From: Pseudomonas sp. RIT-PI-q
Lineage (GTDB): Bacteria > Pseudomonadota > Gammaproteobacteria > Pseudomonadales > Pseudomonadaceae
DNA: 64,000 nt
NCBI RefSeq assembly: GCF_001297125.1
Contig: NZ_LHPC01000021.1
Location: 1 to 64,000, forward strand
Direction of reading: 5' to 3'
The notes beneath the pieces are model-generated. The model saw only the letters and a list, made by a program, of their open reading frames with translations. It searched no databases and was not told the origin of the DNA. The translations under genes were made by a program, and so were the position numbers. Shown piece after piece: positions 10,083 to 18,944 of this stretch (the first letter of the stretch is position 1; every line of letters starts with the position of its first letter).

Positions 10083-10134
10083 CTTCGCGAGCAAGGACAC
10101 CGCTGTACCTGTGGGAGCGAGCTTGCTCGCGAAG
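10083..10134. repeat. REP-like repeat pair
   Basis: CTTCGCGAGCAAG (10083-10095) and CTTGCTCGCGAAG (10122-10134) form an inverted pair between two convergent genes. Confidence 0.75.
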
Positions 10135-10149
10135 AACGATAACGCAGTC

Positions 10150-11589
10150 TCACTGCCCGACGAAGTAGTAAGCCTGGCGGCCAACTCGCATCACCTTCAG
10201 CACTTTCAGCGGCGGGCCCGGTGCAACTTCTGCGGCCATGACCGCCACATTGGACGGCGACGCCGCCAGAAACTCATGAAGCTGCGCCTCGGTATCGAGC
10301 CCCTTGAGCACGGTGCGGGTGTAGAACACGCTGGCGCCGCCCACCCGCTCGTTGGCCTGGAACAGGGCGGGCTGTTGCCCGTTGGCCTGCATCGCCTGAA
10401 TCTGCTCGGTCAACGGCAGGAACGACAGATTGCGATCGGCCTGAGGCAATATCCATTGAGCGGCGGCGAGGTAGCTGCCGATCACTATGGCGAGCACGCC
10501 GATGGCCACACCTTGGCGGTGTTGGGCGATGCGGCCGATCAGGGCCGAAGCGCCCTCGCGTGCTTTCAACCGTGCGAACAGGACACTCGCGTACTCAGCC
10601 GCAATGACCGCTGCGGCAGGCGTCATCGACATCAGGTACACCGTGCGCTTGCTGGATGCCAGCGTCAGCATGACGAACTGCGCGAGTATCCATAGAGTGA
10701 AAAACAGCAAGTAACGGTTGGCCATCAGACTCCTGCGAAAGTGCCACAACCCCAGGTACACCAGAATGTTCCAAGGCAAAAACGCTTGCGGCAGTTTGGC
10801 TAGGTAGTAATAAAACGGTTCGTAATGCCCGGCCTCGACGAAGGAACCGCTGAAGCGTCCGACGCTGTTGGTCAGCAGCACGTCCGTCAATGCCTGGGTG
10901 CCACCGCGCTGATACAGCAGCGCGAGCCAGATCATCAGTGGCACCAACCCCAGCAGCGTCAACAGGCCCGGGCGCAACCAGCCCGAGATATTCAGGCGCT
11001 TGTCCATCAGGCTTTCGGCCAGCAAAAACGCGAAGATCACCACCCCTGGCATCGCCAGGCCCAGCACGCCTTTGCTCAAGGTCGCGATGGCGATCCCGGC
11101 GACAAACAGCAACGCGTTGCCGCTGGTCGCGTGTCGATGCCCCTGAAAAAACGCCAGCAGTGCCATGGTCACGCCGAGGGCGAGGAGTGCGTCTTCACCG
11201 ACCCCGCGCACGTTGCTCCAGTAACTGGCCATGGTCGCCAGCAAAATCCCGGCGGTCCAGGCTATCGCCCTCGGCCGGCCGAATCGCCGCAGCATGGCGT
11301 ACAGCACCATCACGCTGAACAGCCCGGCAAGCGCCGAGGCCAGTCGCACTGCCCACGGCGTGCCACCGAAGACGCGGATTGCCCCGGCATCGAGCCACAG
11401 GCTCAGGGGAGGTTTTTCCAGAAACGGTTCACCGAATAAACGCGGCGTCACCCAGTCGTTGTCCAGGTGCATTTCCATGGCGATCCCGGCGACTCGGGGC
11501 TCAGTGGAACCTTGCAGTTGGTGATTGCCCAGGGCGAAGAAAAACAGCAGGCAGCAAAGCACAAGCAGCAATGGGGCAGGGCGCGACAT
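10150..11589 (-). CDS. ArnT-like glycosyltransferase family 39/83 membrane protein
   Basis: This 479-aa polytopic transferase probably uses a polyprenyl-phosphate sugar donor. The N-terminus has a membrane segment, then a periplasmic loop with EPRVAGIAMEM and FGEPFLEKPPLSLWLDA, the acidic-loop signature of ArnT and related GT-C enzymes. Many further hydrophobic segments follow and a soluble C-terminal domain ends the protein. The start chosen is MSRPAPLLLVL; a frame 25 codons longer has no better signal. It is convergent with the PAP2 gene. No arn operon is present, so an L-Ara4N donor is not implied. Confidence 0.82.
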   Translation of the reverse strand: MSRPAPLLLVLCCLLFFFALGNHQLQGSTEPRVAGIAMEMHLDNDWVTPRLFGEPFLEKPPLSLWLDAGAIRVFGGTPWAVRLASALAGLFSVMVLYAMLRRFGRPRAIAWTAGILLATMASYWSNVRGVGEDALLALGVTMALLAFFQGHRHATSGNALLFVAGIAIATLSKGVLGLAMPGVVIFAFLLAESLMDKRLNISGWLRPGLLTLLGLVPLMIWLALLYQRGGTQALTDVLLTNSVGRFSGSFVEAGHYEPFYYYLAKLPQAFLPWNILVYLGLWHFRRSLMANRYLLFFTLWILAQFVMLTLASSKRTVYLMSMTPAAAVIAAEYASVLFARLKAREGASALIGRIAQHRQGVAIGVLAIVIGSYLAAAQWILPQADRNLSFLPLTEQIQAMQANGQQPALFQANERVGGASVFYTRTVLKGLDTEAQLHEFLAASPSNVAVMAAEVAPGPPLKVLKVMRVGRQAYYFVGQ

Positions 11590-11766
11590 AAGCTTCTGAC
11601 TACCGAAGGAAGAGAACCGAAAAAAAACGGGATGGAAAAAGTATACGGGGCGTTTTCTCAACAAAATGTGAACAACTGGTGTGATTTATTGGGGGTGCAA
11701 GTAGCCGTGCTTTCCCCTCCGTACCTGACTGGCCCACACCAAGTGAGATCTTGATTGAAACGCGCA

Positions 11767-12801
11767 ATGACCCCATCGCTGTTTGCAAAACGTTCGATGC
11801 TCAGAAGAACGGTGTACTGCTCAGGCATTGCCGTCGTTATTCTGCTGATCGTCGGTGGCTACTGGCTGTTCACGCCGCCATCAACCTTTGTCCCGCTGAG
11901 CGATCTCGACCCTTCGCTGGTATCAATGATCGCTTTGGGCGATCAAGGCAGCGGTGACCTGCAACAGTGGCGTGTGGGGCAAGCCATGGAGCGGGTGGCG
12001 GCCCGAGAGGGGAGGCTGGACATGGTCGTGTTACTGGGCGACAACTTCTACGGAAAGGCTTTAACCAGTACCCACGACCTCAGCTGGCAAACGAAATTCG
12101 AACGTGTCTATTGGGGGCACTGGTTGAGTCATGTGCCGTTTTACGCAGTGCTAGGCAATCACGATTACCCGGTTTCACAAAAGTTTGAGATCGAATATGG
12201 CCAACAGCGCAAGGGCTCGGGTCGTTGGCAAATGTCGAGTAACTTCTACACCAAGGATTTCGGTAGCGTCGATGGGCATCCATTGGTGCGAATGGTGTTT
12301 CTCGACACATCGGGGCCACGTGAAAGCTTGCAACAGCAAATCGACTTGATCGATCAGGCGTTCCAGGTTCCCGGTCCGGCTCCAGTATGGAGAATCGTCG
12401 CGTCCCATCACCCAGTCCGCAATCAGGGCCAGCATGGTGAAGACTCGGATCTGGTGGCCACCCTCTTGCCTGTGTTGCAGCGCAACAAGGTAGACCTGCT
12501 CTTGTCGGGACATGATCACAACCAGCAATTGCTATTGCGTGCCGGGGAGCCCGCGTGGGTCATTTCCGGCGCGGGTGGCCAGAAACTGTATGCCGTGGAC
12601 GCCACGCCCTCGGCCGATAGCACGTTCGCCGCTTCACGGGCGGGGTTTGCCAAACTCGACCTGAATGCCAGTCAACTCCGGCTGACGTATTACAACGATA
12701 GGGGCGACCTTGAAACCGGCTATCGCTGGAACAGAAACTGCCAGTGGATGGCCAAAGGGTGTTTGCTGCCCGAGGTTGACCAGAACGTCGTCGCGCAATA
12801 G
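11767..12801 (+). CDS. Metallophosphoesterase (purple/tartrate-resistant acid phosphatase-like)
   Basis: This 344-aa protein has one N-terminal membrane anchor or signal (about 13-35) and an exported calcineurin-like phosphoesterase domain. Metal ligands are visible in the right order: GDQGSGD, GDNFYGKA, GNHDYP, ASHHPV and SGHDHNQQ. The GDNFY and GNHDYP forms are those of TRAP/ACP5-type acid phosphatases. The ATG at 11767 is chosen over an in-frame TTG four codons earlier. It is monocistronic, with the GT39 gene divergent upstream and the kinase convergent downstream. Confidence 0.85.
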   Translation: MTPSLFAKRSMLRRTVYCSGIAVVILLIVGGYWLFTPPSTFVPLSDLDPSLVSMIALGDQGSGDLQQWRVGQAMERVAAREGRLDMVVLLGDNFYGKALTSTHDLSWQTKFERVYWGHWLSHVPFYAVLGNHDYPVSQKFEIEYGQQRKGSGRWQMSSNFYTKDFGSVDGHPLVRMVFLDTSGPRESLQQQIDLIDQAFQVPGPAPVWRIVASHHPVRNQGQHGEDSDLVATLLPVLQRNKVDLLLSGHDHNQQLLLRAGEPAWVISGAGGQKLYAVDATPSADSTFAASRAGFAKLDLNASQLRLTYYNDRGDLETGYRWNRNCQWMAKGCLLPEVDQNVVAQ

Positions 12802-12857
12802 GTGGCTGTGGCAGGGGCGAAGGCAGCGCACGGGAATCGCAGGGCCTGCGGAAAAAC

Positions 12858-13880
12858 TCAAACCGCCAGCGGCAAGGTCACGATAAAGGTACTGCCCTTG
12901 CCGTCACCATCGCTCATACCGATGACCGTGCCGCCATGGGCTTCGACCAGCTCACGAACCACCGTCAGGCCAATACCGAGGCCCGCACCGTTGAAGCCGA
13001 CTGCATGCAAGTCCTGCACAAAAGGTTCGAAGATAAACGGCAACGCCTTGGCGGAAATACCAATGCCGCTATCGCAAACGCTCATCTCCAGCAGATCGCC
13101 TTCGGTGGTGACTGATAACGTGACCGTGCCGCCCGCCGGTGTGTATTTGGCCGCATTGCCCAGCAGGTTGCCGAGGATTTGCGTGAGCCGTACCGGATCG
13201 CCATTCACCGCCAGTGCGCACTCGGGCAACTCGGCGGTGAAACTCAGTTGCTGGGCGGCCATCAACGGGCTGCACACAACGATGGCCTCCTGAATGATCT
13301 GCACCATGTCGATGATGCGGCAATCCAGGCGCAGTTTGCCGGTGCTGGCGCGGGAGACATCCAGCAAGTCATCCACCAGGCGCGACATGTGCTGCACCTG
13401 GCTTTCGATCAGCGCCTGCATGCGCGGCAGCTCTTCACTTGGGACCCGCACCAGTCGGCCGGCAAGCATGCTGATGGGCGTCAGCGGATTGCGCAGTTCG
13501 TGGGCCACCAGGGTGAGGATATTTCGTTGCTGGGCCAGGCTGTGTTCGGCCGAGGCTTGCAAGTGTTGCGCGCTGAGGACGGCCAGGACCAATTGTTCGT
13601 TGGTTTCGCGCATTTCCAGGTAGCGCTGTTGTTCTTCGGCGGAGCGCTGGGGTTTTTCCGCATCCGACTGCGCCAACAGAATCGCCAGGACCAATTGCTG
13701 ATTGGCTTCGATCAGTTGCTCGATCTGCAGGCTGTCCGCGATCTGGGTGTTGGCGTCGCTCAGTTCCTTGTTCAGCGCCGCCAGTACGGCACGGGCCTCG
13801 ACGGTTTTCTGACCGAGCAGGAACAATTCGCGAGCGGCAGTGGCCATCGCTTGCTCGTTCTTGCTATTGGCCTCGTTCAT
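12858..13880 (-). CDS. Soluble sensor histidine kinase next to KaiC-like ATPase
   Basis: This 340-aa kinase has no membrane segment. Residues about 1-110 are helical or coiled coil, with two repeats of an LVLAILLAQSDAEKPQR / LVLAVLSAQHLQA type. The HisKA domain has its phospho-acceptor in VAHELRNPLTP, and the HATPase domain has N, G1 and G2 boxes (GNLLGNAAKYTPAGG, CDSGIGIS, GAGLGIGLTVV). The start MNEANSKNEQ lies 10 bases after the kaiC-like stop; a longer frame runs back into kaiC and is ignored. It is the third gene of a three-gene operon. It lacks the KaiB-like sensor domain of SasA. Confidence 0.85.
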   Translation of the reverse strand: MNEANSKNEQAMATAARELFLLGQKTVEARAVLAALNKELSDANTQIADSLQIEQLIEANQQLVLAILLAQSDAEKPQRSAEEQQRYLEMRETNEQLVLAVLSAQHLQASAEHSLAQQRNILTLVAHELRNPLTPISMLAGRLVRVPSEELPRMQALIESQVQHMSRLVDDLLDVSRASTGKLRLDCRIIDMVQIIQEAIVVCSPLMAAQQLSFTAELPECALAVNGDPVRLTQILGNLLGNAAKYTPAGGTVTLSVTTEGDLLEMSVCDSGIGISAKALPFIFEPFVQDLHAVGFNGAGLGIGLTVVRELVEAHGGTVIGMSDGDGKGSTFIVTLPLAV

Positions 13881-13890
13881 GATTTTTTGC

Positions 13891-15351
13891 TCATCCTTCG
13901 ATTTTACCCAACCGCTGCCGGGTTGGCCGGCCACCAAGTAATCCTTCTTGATCCAGCAACATCTCGCCGATTTGCAGGCCGTTATCGTCGATGCGGTACA
14001 GGCGCAGCTCATCGGAGTGAGCGCTGGCCCGCACCTTGACCACGGCCATGATGCGCAGCAAACGGCTCTGCACTTCAATGTAGCGCTGAACGATGATCGC
14101 GTCGGTCAGAAACGCCGTGCCATACGGACTGAAACGCAAATCGGTGTAGCGATCCTCCAGTTCCGAGGTCAGCAGCACACTGACCCCGATGCTGGTCAGC
14201 GCGGTGACCATGCGCGACAGCGACTCGCGAAAGTCATCGCGAAAGGTCGGCGCCAGGGCCAGTTCGAAGCCTGACAGTGAGTCGATCACCACCCGGGTGG
14301 CGTTGAGTCGAGTGATCTCGGCGAGCAGCAGCTGGACGATTTCATCGATCGACAGATCCGGCGCACGGCTGTCCACCAGACCCACCTGGCCGCTCCGGAT
14401 CAAGCCGGCAAGGGTGGCGTTTTGCGAGTGATTAGGCCGTTGTTCGAACACCGCGATCACGCCGGTTTCACCGTTACGCGCACCTTCGGCGAGAAACCCC
14501 GCCGCCAGGATGCTTTTGCCCGAGCCCGACGGCCCGGCCACCAGCAGGGAGTAACCACGCGGCAGACCGCCACCGAGCATCTCATCGAGTTGCGGCACGC
14601 CCATTTTCAGGCGCTTGATGGGGAATTCCAGCGGCGCTTCAACCGGGTTGATGGCCGCTGGCGCGAAGACCTTGATCCCCGATGTCGCAATGCGGAAGGT
14701 GTGCAACCCCGGCAGGGTTGGCTGGCCGCGCATCTTCATGATTTCCATCTTGCGCACCATCGAGTTGCGCTCAACGCTTTGGCGTAGCCAGATCAGGCCG
14801 TCGGCCACGGTGAAAATCGGGTTGGTGTCGGTTTCGGTGAAGTATTCGCCGATGAGGAAAGTTGTCGCCTGCCAGGTGGTCATCAACATGCCCAGTTGCT
14901 GAACAAACTGCGGCAGGTTGTTATTGGGGTTGTCCTGGGTCTGGCTGGCCAGCACCACGGAGCGGAACGAGTCGACAAACACCAGCGCCGGGGAGTGCGC
15001 CTCCACCTCGCTGACGATGCGCCGCAGCACTTCGTCCAGATTCCCGGCCAGGGTGTCGTCGGCCAGGTTGATGTAGCGGATCGATTGGTTGATCGCTTCG
15101 CTGTCGAAAAAGTCGAATTGCTGCTGATAACGCAGCATCTTCAGCGGCGGCTCGCCCAGCACGGTGAAGAACAGCGCCGGACGTTCGGGCGTTGCCAGGG
15201 CAAACATCATCTGATGCGCCAGGGTGGTTTTGCCGCAGCCGGGCGGGCCGGCGATCAGGTTGAACGAAAACTCCGGCAAACCTCCGCCCAGCACCTCGTC
15301 CAGTCCTGGCACGCCGGTGGCCAAGCGGTTGATAGTCACTTTGGTGCTCAT
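13891..15351 (-). CDS. KaiC-like tandem RecA-fold ATPase
   Basis: This 486-aa protein has two KaiC domains. Domain 1 (about 5-235) has Walker A GPPGCGKTT and LVFVDSFRSVV as Walker B. Domain 2 (about 245-475) has Walker A GPSGSGKSI and RVVIDSLSGFE. It is close in length to cyanobacterial KaiC (about 519). Bacterial KaiC-like proteins outside cyanobacteria have been linked to stress signalling and, in some phyla, to a reduced timing system with KaiB. No kaiA or kaiB is visible here. Its start overlaps the 144-aa gene's stop (ATGA), and a histidine kinase follows. Confidence 0.85.
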   Translation of the reverse strand: MSTKVTINRLATGVPGLDEVLGGGLPEFSFNLIAGPPGCGKTTLAHQMMFALATPERPALFFTVLGEPPLKMLRYQQQFDFFDSEAINQSIRYINLADDTLAGNLDEVLRRIVSEVEAHSPALVFVDSFRSVVLASQTQDNPNNNLPQFVQQLGMLMTTWQATTFLIGEYFTETDTNPIFTVADGLIWLRQSVERNSMVRKMEIMKMRGQPTLPGLHTFRIATSGIKVFAPAAINPVEAPLEFPIKRLKMGVPQLDEMLGGGLPRGYSLLVAGPSGSGKSILAAGFLAEGARNGETGVIAVFEQRPNHSQNATLAGLIRSGQVGLVDSRAPDLSIDEIVQLLLAEITRLNATRVVIDSLSGFELALAPTFRDDFRESLSRMVTALTSIGVSVLLTSELEDRYTDLRFSPYGTAFLTDAIIVQRYIEVQSRLLRIMAVVKVRASAHSDELRLYRIDDNGLQIGEMLLDQEGLLGGRPTRQRLGKIEG

Positions 15352-15782
15352 GGCGAATTTTCCTGCGAAGGGGTGTCGCTCAAGGAAGGTTCCCACACGC
15401 CACGAAGCAAACGTGCGGTGAGCGAGGGCCCGATCAGCGTGGTCAGCAGCTCGTAGTAGGTAGTCAGCAGCACTTCGCCGAAAAACAATGCATCGGCTTT
15501 GCTTTGTTCAATGAGTACGGACTTGAGGGCAGTCAGATCCATGGCAGCCTGCACACTGTCATAAGTGCCGGCCAGACGTGGATGAGTGGAGGCGCACAGA
15601 TGGAGGCTGCGGCGGTAAAGCGCGGCAACCCCTTGATGGCCAATGATGGGCGTGAGGCCTGTGTCCATATCTTGCAAGGTTGAAATAATCGCTTGGGCGA
15701 TCCTTGCAATGTCAGCCTCGGGGCCAACACGGTGCGCCAGAGAAGCTACGATCTGGCGGCTCTCTTCGCTTAGCGTGGACAT
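15348..15782 (-). CDS. Conserved protein of unknown function, first gene of the KaiC-like operon
   Basis: This 144-aa protein is mostly helical, soluble, and has no motif that I recognise. The start MSTLSEESRQIVASLAH is chosen because the longer frame (MPYWVYHQ...) has no clear ribosome site. It overlaps the KaiC-like gene by four bases (ATGA), so it is co-translated with it. It is not KaiB: the size and the helical pattern do not fit a thioredoxin-like fold. A role as input or partner protein for the KaiC-like ATPase and kinase is an inference from gene order only. Confidence 0.7.
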   Translation of the reverse strand: MSTLSEESRQIVASLAHRVGPEADIARIAQAIISTLQDMDTGLTPIIGHQGVAALYRRSLHLCASTHPRLAGTYDSVQAAMDLTALKSVLIEQSKADALFFGEVLLTTYYELLTTLIGPSLTARLLRGVWEPSLSDTPSQENSP

Positions 15783-15868
15783 GGCTAACTGATATCTGAT
15801 TGGCAGGGTTTGATGGTACACCCAATAGGGCATTGAGAGTGATTTGCGTCAGGCGACAAAACGCAGGC

Positions 15869-15894
15869 AAAAAAAAGCCCGCGGGAGGGCGGGC
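15869..15894 (-). terminator. Rho-independent terminator after the DUF2252 gene
   Basis: Read on the minus strand, GCCCGC...GCGGGC forms a stem followed by a run of T. It lies between the DUF2252 gene and the KaiC-like operon, both on the minus strand. Confidence 0.8.
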
Positions 15895-16004
15895 AAACCG
15901 TAGTTTCTTGAATGAGCGGGCGAACTTTACCGATTGCTGAAGCGCAGTGGGGTGAAGAAAAGTTCATGTAGATGAACAAACACGCGTCAGCCCCCTCGGT
16001 GTGC

Positions 16005-17411
16005 CTAGGGCAAATGGTCTGCTGCAAAGTCAGCCTCCGAGCGGGCCCGCAAGCGACCCTTGCGGCAGGCCTGCTGAAATCGCTCGAAGTCTTGCTCATT
16101 CTGCTTCGTATAACTTTGCGCGTACTTGAACAGTGCATCCGCCAGCGCATCGCTTTTGCCGATGTAGCCGCTGATCTGCGCGGCGTGCCCGGACGATTTG
16201 GCATGCGCGCGTGCCAGGGCACGGCCACAGATTCGCCCGTAGGCGGCGAAGGCGTCAGCGTCGAAGGATTCGAGTTCGGCCGAGACTTTCATGTCGCGCA
16301 ACTGGCGCACATAGAAGTGCCGACCGCTGGGGCCGGTCGTCCAGCCGAGGAACAGGTCGCTTGCCGATTGCATCAACCGCTGGCCATCGACCACACGCTG
16401 ACCGTTATGCCGCACCCGGGATTTTGTTTTCACGTAATCGGCGAGCACTGAACGTCGCGCTTCCTTGAATTGCAGGAACAACGGGAAATCCTGATCGTCG
16501 GTCAGCAGGGCCACCAGGCACCGAGTGCCAACACTGCCCACGCCCACCACTTTGAATGCCATGTCTTGAACATGAAAACGTGACAACAACTCACGGCGGT
16601 CAGCTTGCAGCGTGCCTGGGTAATCGCGCATGAATGCGTCGTAAAGCGGTCGCCAATCCGAAAGACGCAGCCAGTCATCATCGGCATCCAGCAGCGTGGT
16701 GTTTTTGTGCAGGTGGAAAATTTCCGGCAGATCATCGCGAATGATCAGGCGGCCTTCGGCGTCACGTTCACTGATTTTCGGCAGCAATTCGGCATGGGTG
16801 CGCCGTTCGGCTTTTTCGATCGCGCGTTCCACGTATTCCAGGTTGGTTTTGCTCGCCTGCTGCAGCAGATCGTTGTAAGTGATGGACTCGTACCAGGTCT
16901 CCAGTGAGCTTTGTTCGGCGCACTCGAGCATCGTCTGCTGGTAGGCCCCGACCACATGGCGGCAGACCGTTTCTTCCACCGACTCGCCATGGCGCAAGTC
17001 GCGTACGGCAATCAGAAAACTCGCCACCAGCCGTTTCAAGTCCCATTCCCAGGGGCCGGGATGGGCTTCGTCGAAATCGTTGACGCTGAACAACAGATTG
17101 CGCTCGGGTGTGGCGAAACCGCCGAAGTTCATCAGGTGGCTGTCGCCACAGATCGGCGAAACCAGTCCCATGTTCGTCGTGCCGGCCAGGTCATGGGCTT
17201 GCAGCAGCGCATTGCCGCGATAAAAGGTGAAGGGCGACACCAGCATGCGGCCGTAGCGCAGTTCGACCAGGGACTTTATGCGCCCCTCGCTCGAGGCCTT
17301 GATCAGCGGCAGTGGGTCGCGGTCTGTCTTTCCCATAGAGGCCTGAGAACTGCGGGAGCAATTCTTGCGGGCGTCCTTGCCTTGCTTCAAGCGGTCTTTG
17401 AGGGTGGTCAT
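16005..17411 (-). CDS. DUF2252 domain-containing protein
   Basis: This 468-aa protein of the DUF2252 family has distant kinase-like features: GDSHLMNFGGFATPE near residue 85 and FSVNDFDEAHPGPWEWDLKRL near 110, which recall aminoglycoside-phosphotransferase-type HGD and D motifs. The C-terminal part has RVRHNGQRVVDGQRLMQSA and FYVRQLRDMKVS. No biochemical role is established for the family to my knowledge. It is a single gene ending in a terminator. Confidence 0.82.
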   Translation of the reverse strand: MTTLKDRLKQGKDARKNCSRSSQASMGKTDRDPLPLIKASSEGRIKSLVELRYGRMLVSPFTFYRGNALLQAHDLAGTTNMGLVSPICGDSHLMNFGGFATPERNLLFSVNDFDEAHPGPWEWDLKRLVASFLIAVRDLRHGESVEETVCRHVVGAYQQTMLECAEQSSLETWYESITYNDLLQQASKTNLEYVERAIEKAERRTHAELLPKISERDAEGRLIIRDDLPEIFHLHKNTTLLDADDDWLRLSDWRPLYDAFMRDYPGTLQADRRELLSRFHVQDMAFKVVGVGSVGTRCLVALLTDDQDFPLFLQFKEARRSVLADYVKTKSRVRHNGQRVVDGQRLMQSASDLFLGWTTGPSGRHFYVRQLRDMKVSAELESFDADAFAAYGRICGRALARAHAKSSGHAAQISGYIGKSDALADALFKYAQSYTKQNEQDFERFQQACRKGRLRARSEADFAADHLP

Positions 17412-17522
17412 GGGGGCTCATTCGGTCTGCGTTGGAGGGCATATGCGAAGTGAGTGTAGAAGGAGCTCGGGATGACGTCGTTATCGCTGAAATGAAAAAG
17501 CCGGGCTGGGGTGCGCGTACCT

Positions 17523-17626
17523 CCTGTAGGAGCTGGCTTGCCAGCGAAGAACGTTAACGATGACGCGTGTTAATAGGATAAACGTTGCGTATTTGGCGCC
17601 TTCGCTAGCAAGCCAGCTCCTACAGG
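17523..17626. repeat. Long REP-like inverted repeat pair
   Basis: Arms 17523-17549 (CCTGTAGGAGCTGGCTTGCC...) and 17600-17626 are inverted copies with one or two mismatches around a 50-base loop. It is the CTGTAGGAGCTGGCTTGCCAGCGAAG repeat type common in fluorescens-group genomes. Confidence 0.85.
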
Positions 17627-17628
17627 TC

Positions 17629-17988
17629 TCAGGCCGGTGATTCGGGCGAGCCTAGTTTTTTTTGCGCTTGATTGACTAACATCTCAGCCAAAACGACCAA
17701 CCGCTGAATCCCCAATGCTACGTTGCGGTGTCGACCATCGAGCCGGGCCGTCAGAGCGGTAGACATGACCTTCAGCGAGGCCAGGTTTTGGCTGGCGTTT
17801 GCGAGCAGGGTGGGCGCGTCGACGTCCGGGTTAACGGTGAAAATATTGCGCGCAGGATCGACCTGTCTCGGGTTGCCCGGGCGAGCGCTGACGCGACGGT
17901 GCATGGCTTTGGAACTTTGGGTCAGATCGAGGGAATCCGATTCTGAAAGGTCTGGATTTTTGATTAAGTACAGGCGGGGCTTTTTCAT
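17629..17988 (-). CDS. DUF6124 family protein
   Basis: This 119-aa protein matches the Pseudomonas-specific DUF6124 family: a basic, Ser-rich N-terminus followed by a conserved segment (IFTVNPDVDAPTLLANASQN) and a C-terminal helix (VALGIQRLVVLAEMLVNQA). Members are small soluble proteins often present in several copies per genome; function unknown. The stop lies two bases from a REP-like repeat. Confidence 0.75.
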   Translation of the reverse strand: MKKPRLYLIKNPDLSESDSLDLTQSSKAMHRRVSARPGNPRQVDPARNIFTVNPDVDAPTLLANASQNLASLKVMSTALTARLDGRHRNVALGIQRLVVLAEMLVNQAQKKLGSPESPA

Positions 17989-18149
17989 GGAAGAACTCCG
18001 GAAGGCTGGGGACCCTACGCTTTACGGCCTGTCAAAACCGTTCGACGGGTTGCAACACGAATGGGAGTTTATCTGCCCAGACTGCTGCTCGACAGTTCAT
18101 GGAGATCGACACAACTTGAGGGAAATGTCCTAGGACGTGTGGGCTGCGC

Positions 18150-18611
18150 TCACAACTCAGTCGATTTCAACGTGTGCTTGAAATGATGCTCCCAAAGCTT
18201 TACTCCCAAGCCTCCTGTCCTATCCAGCGATGATCCGACCGTCAAATCCGTCAGCAACGTCGGCTGCAACCCCGCATCGAATAGCGCAAACCCGGCCGCC
18301 AGGCAGCACGTTTCCGTTTGAAGGCCACACACCAATACGCGATCCACCTTCAGGCTTTTGAGATGTTCGATGGTTTCAGGTGAAGGCGCGTAGCCGTACT
18401 TGATGAAGACGCGGTCGGCCGGGATCAGGCTGTCATCGTCCGACGCCGGGTGCCAGCCGAGTTGTTTCTGGAAGGGAGTTCTGGATTCGTCGTGGCGTTC
18501 GACGGTGGCGACGCTGGGCAGGGTGCCGATGAGTGTCTGGATGCCGTCGATGAGCCATTGCGGTGGAGCGAAGCTGGGTTGCACGTCGATGATGAGGAGG
18601 GCTTGGCGCAT
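18150..18611 (-). CDS. Isochorismatase-family cysteine hydrolase
   Basis: This 153-aa cysteine hydrolase has catalytic Asp in LLIIDVQPSF (residue 9), a probable Lys in RVFIKYGYAP, and nucleophile Cys in GLQTETCCLAAGFALFDAG. Family members hydrolyse amides or enol ethers such as nicotinamide, N-carbamoylsarcosine or isochorismate. At 153 residues it is at the short end of the family, but all core motifs are present. It is the last chromosomal gene before the island boundary, divergent from it, and has no metabolic partner beside it. Confidence 0.85.
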   Translation of the reverse strand: MRQALLIIDVQPSFAPPQWLIDGIQTLIGTLPSVATVERHDESRTPFQKQLGWHPASDDDSLIPADRVFIKYGYAPSPETIEHLKSLKVDRVLVCGLQTETCCLAAGFALFDAGLQPTLLTDLTVGSSLDRTGGLGVKLWEHHFKHTLKSTEL

Positions 18612-18725
18612 GGGCTTCTCCGGGCGGGCTGAGCGTTTTGGGATGGTCTGGCGGGCCTCTTCGCGGGCAAGCCCGCTCCTGCAAGGGGAGGTGTGAATCC
18701 TGGATCAGCGAACCCCAGATGCAAC

Positions 18726-18748
18726 AAAACCCGCACTTGGCGGGTTTT
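18726..18748. terminator. Hairpin with flanking A/T tracts at the island edge
   Basis: AAAACCCGC (18726-18734) pairs with GCGGGTTTT (18740-18748), giving a terminator readable from both strands. It stands 12 bases outside the left att-like site and would isolate the chromosomal hydrolase gene from island transcripts. Confidence 0.7.
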
Positions 18749-18759
18749 GCTTTGCTTCG

Positions 18760-18786
18760 TATTTGGTGGGCCGGGGTCATTTGAAC
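18760..18786. repeat. Left attachment site (att) of the ssrA-integrated island
   Basis: TATTTGGTGG-GCCGGGG-tc-ATTTGAAC repeats the 3' end of ssrA found at 36117-36144 with one gap and two mismatches. It is the far boundary expected when a tyrosine integrase inserts an element at the end of a tmRNA gene: the intact ssrA copy stays at the integrase side and a short duplicate marks the other end. Just inside, 18838-18858 contains GGGATACA-type repeats that could be integrase arm sites. Confidence 0.8.
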
Positions 18787-18944
18787 TGAGCTCTCAGTAG
18801 CCAGTAAACATTGAGGAAGCGATGGCGTTGCGATTTAAGGGATACATATGGGGATACACGTTGTCTTGTGCTGCCCTGAAACGAGGCTATGTTCCCATCA
18901 GAATTGCTTCAACTGAGATTGTTGATGTTGGGTTCAGCGCTGGG

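Noticed and set aside
17988..18133. 48-codon plus-strand ORF with CPDCC motif
   Set aside because: It starts inside the divergent DUF6124 start codon with no ribosome site; the Cys cluster alone is weak evidence.
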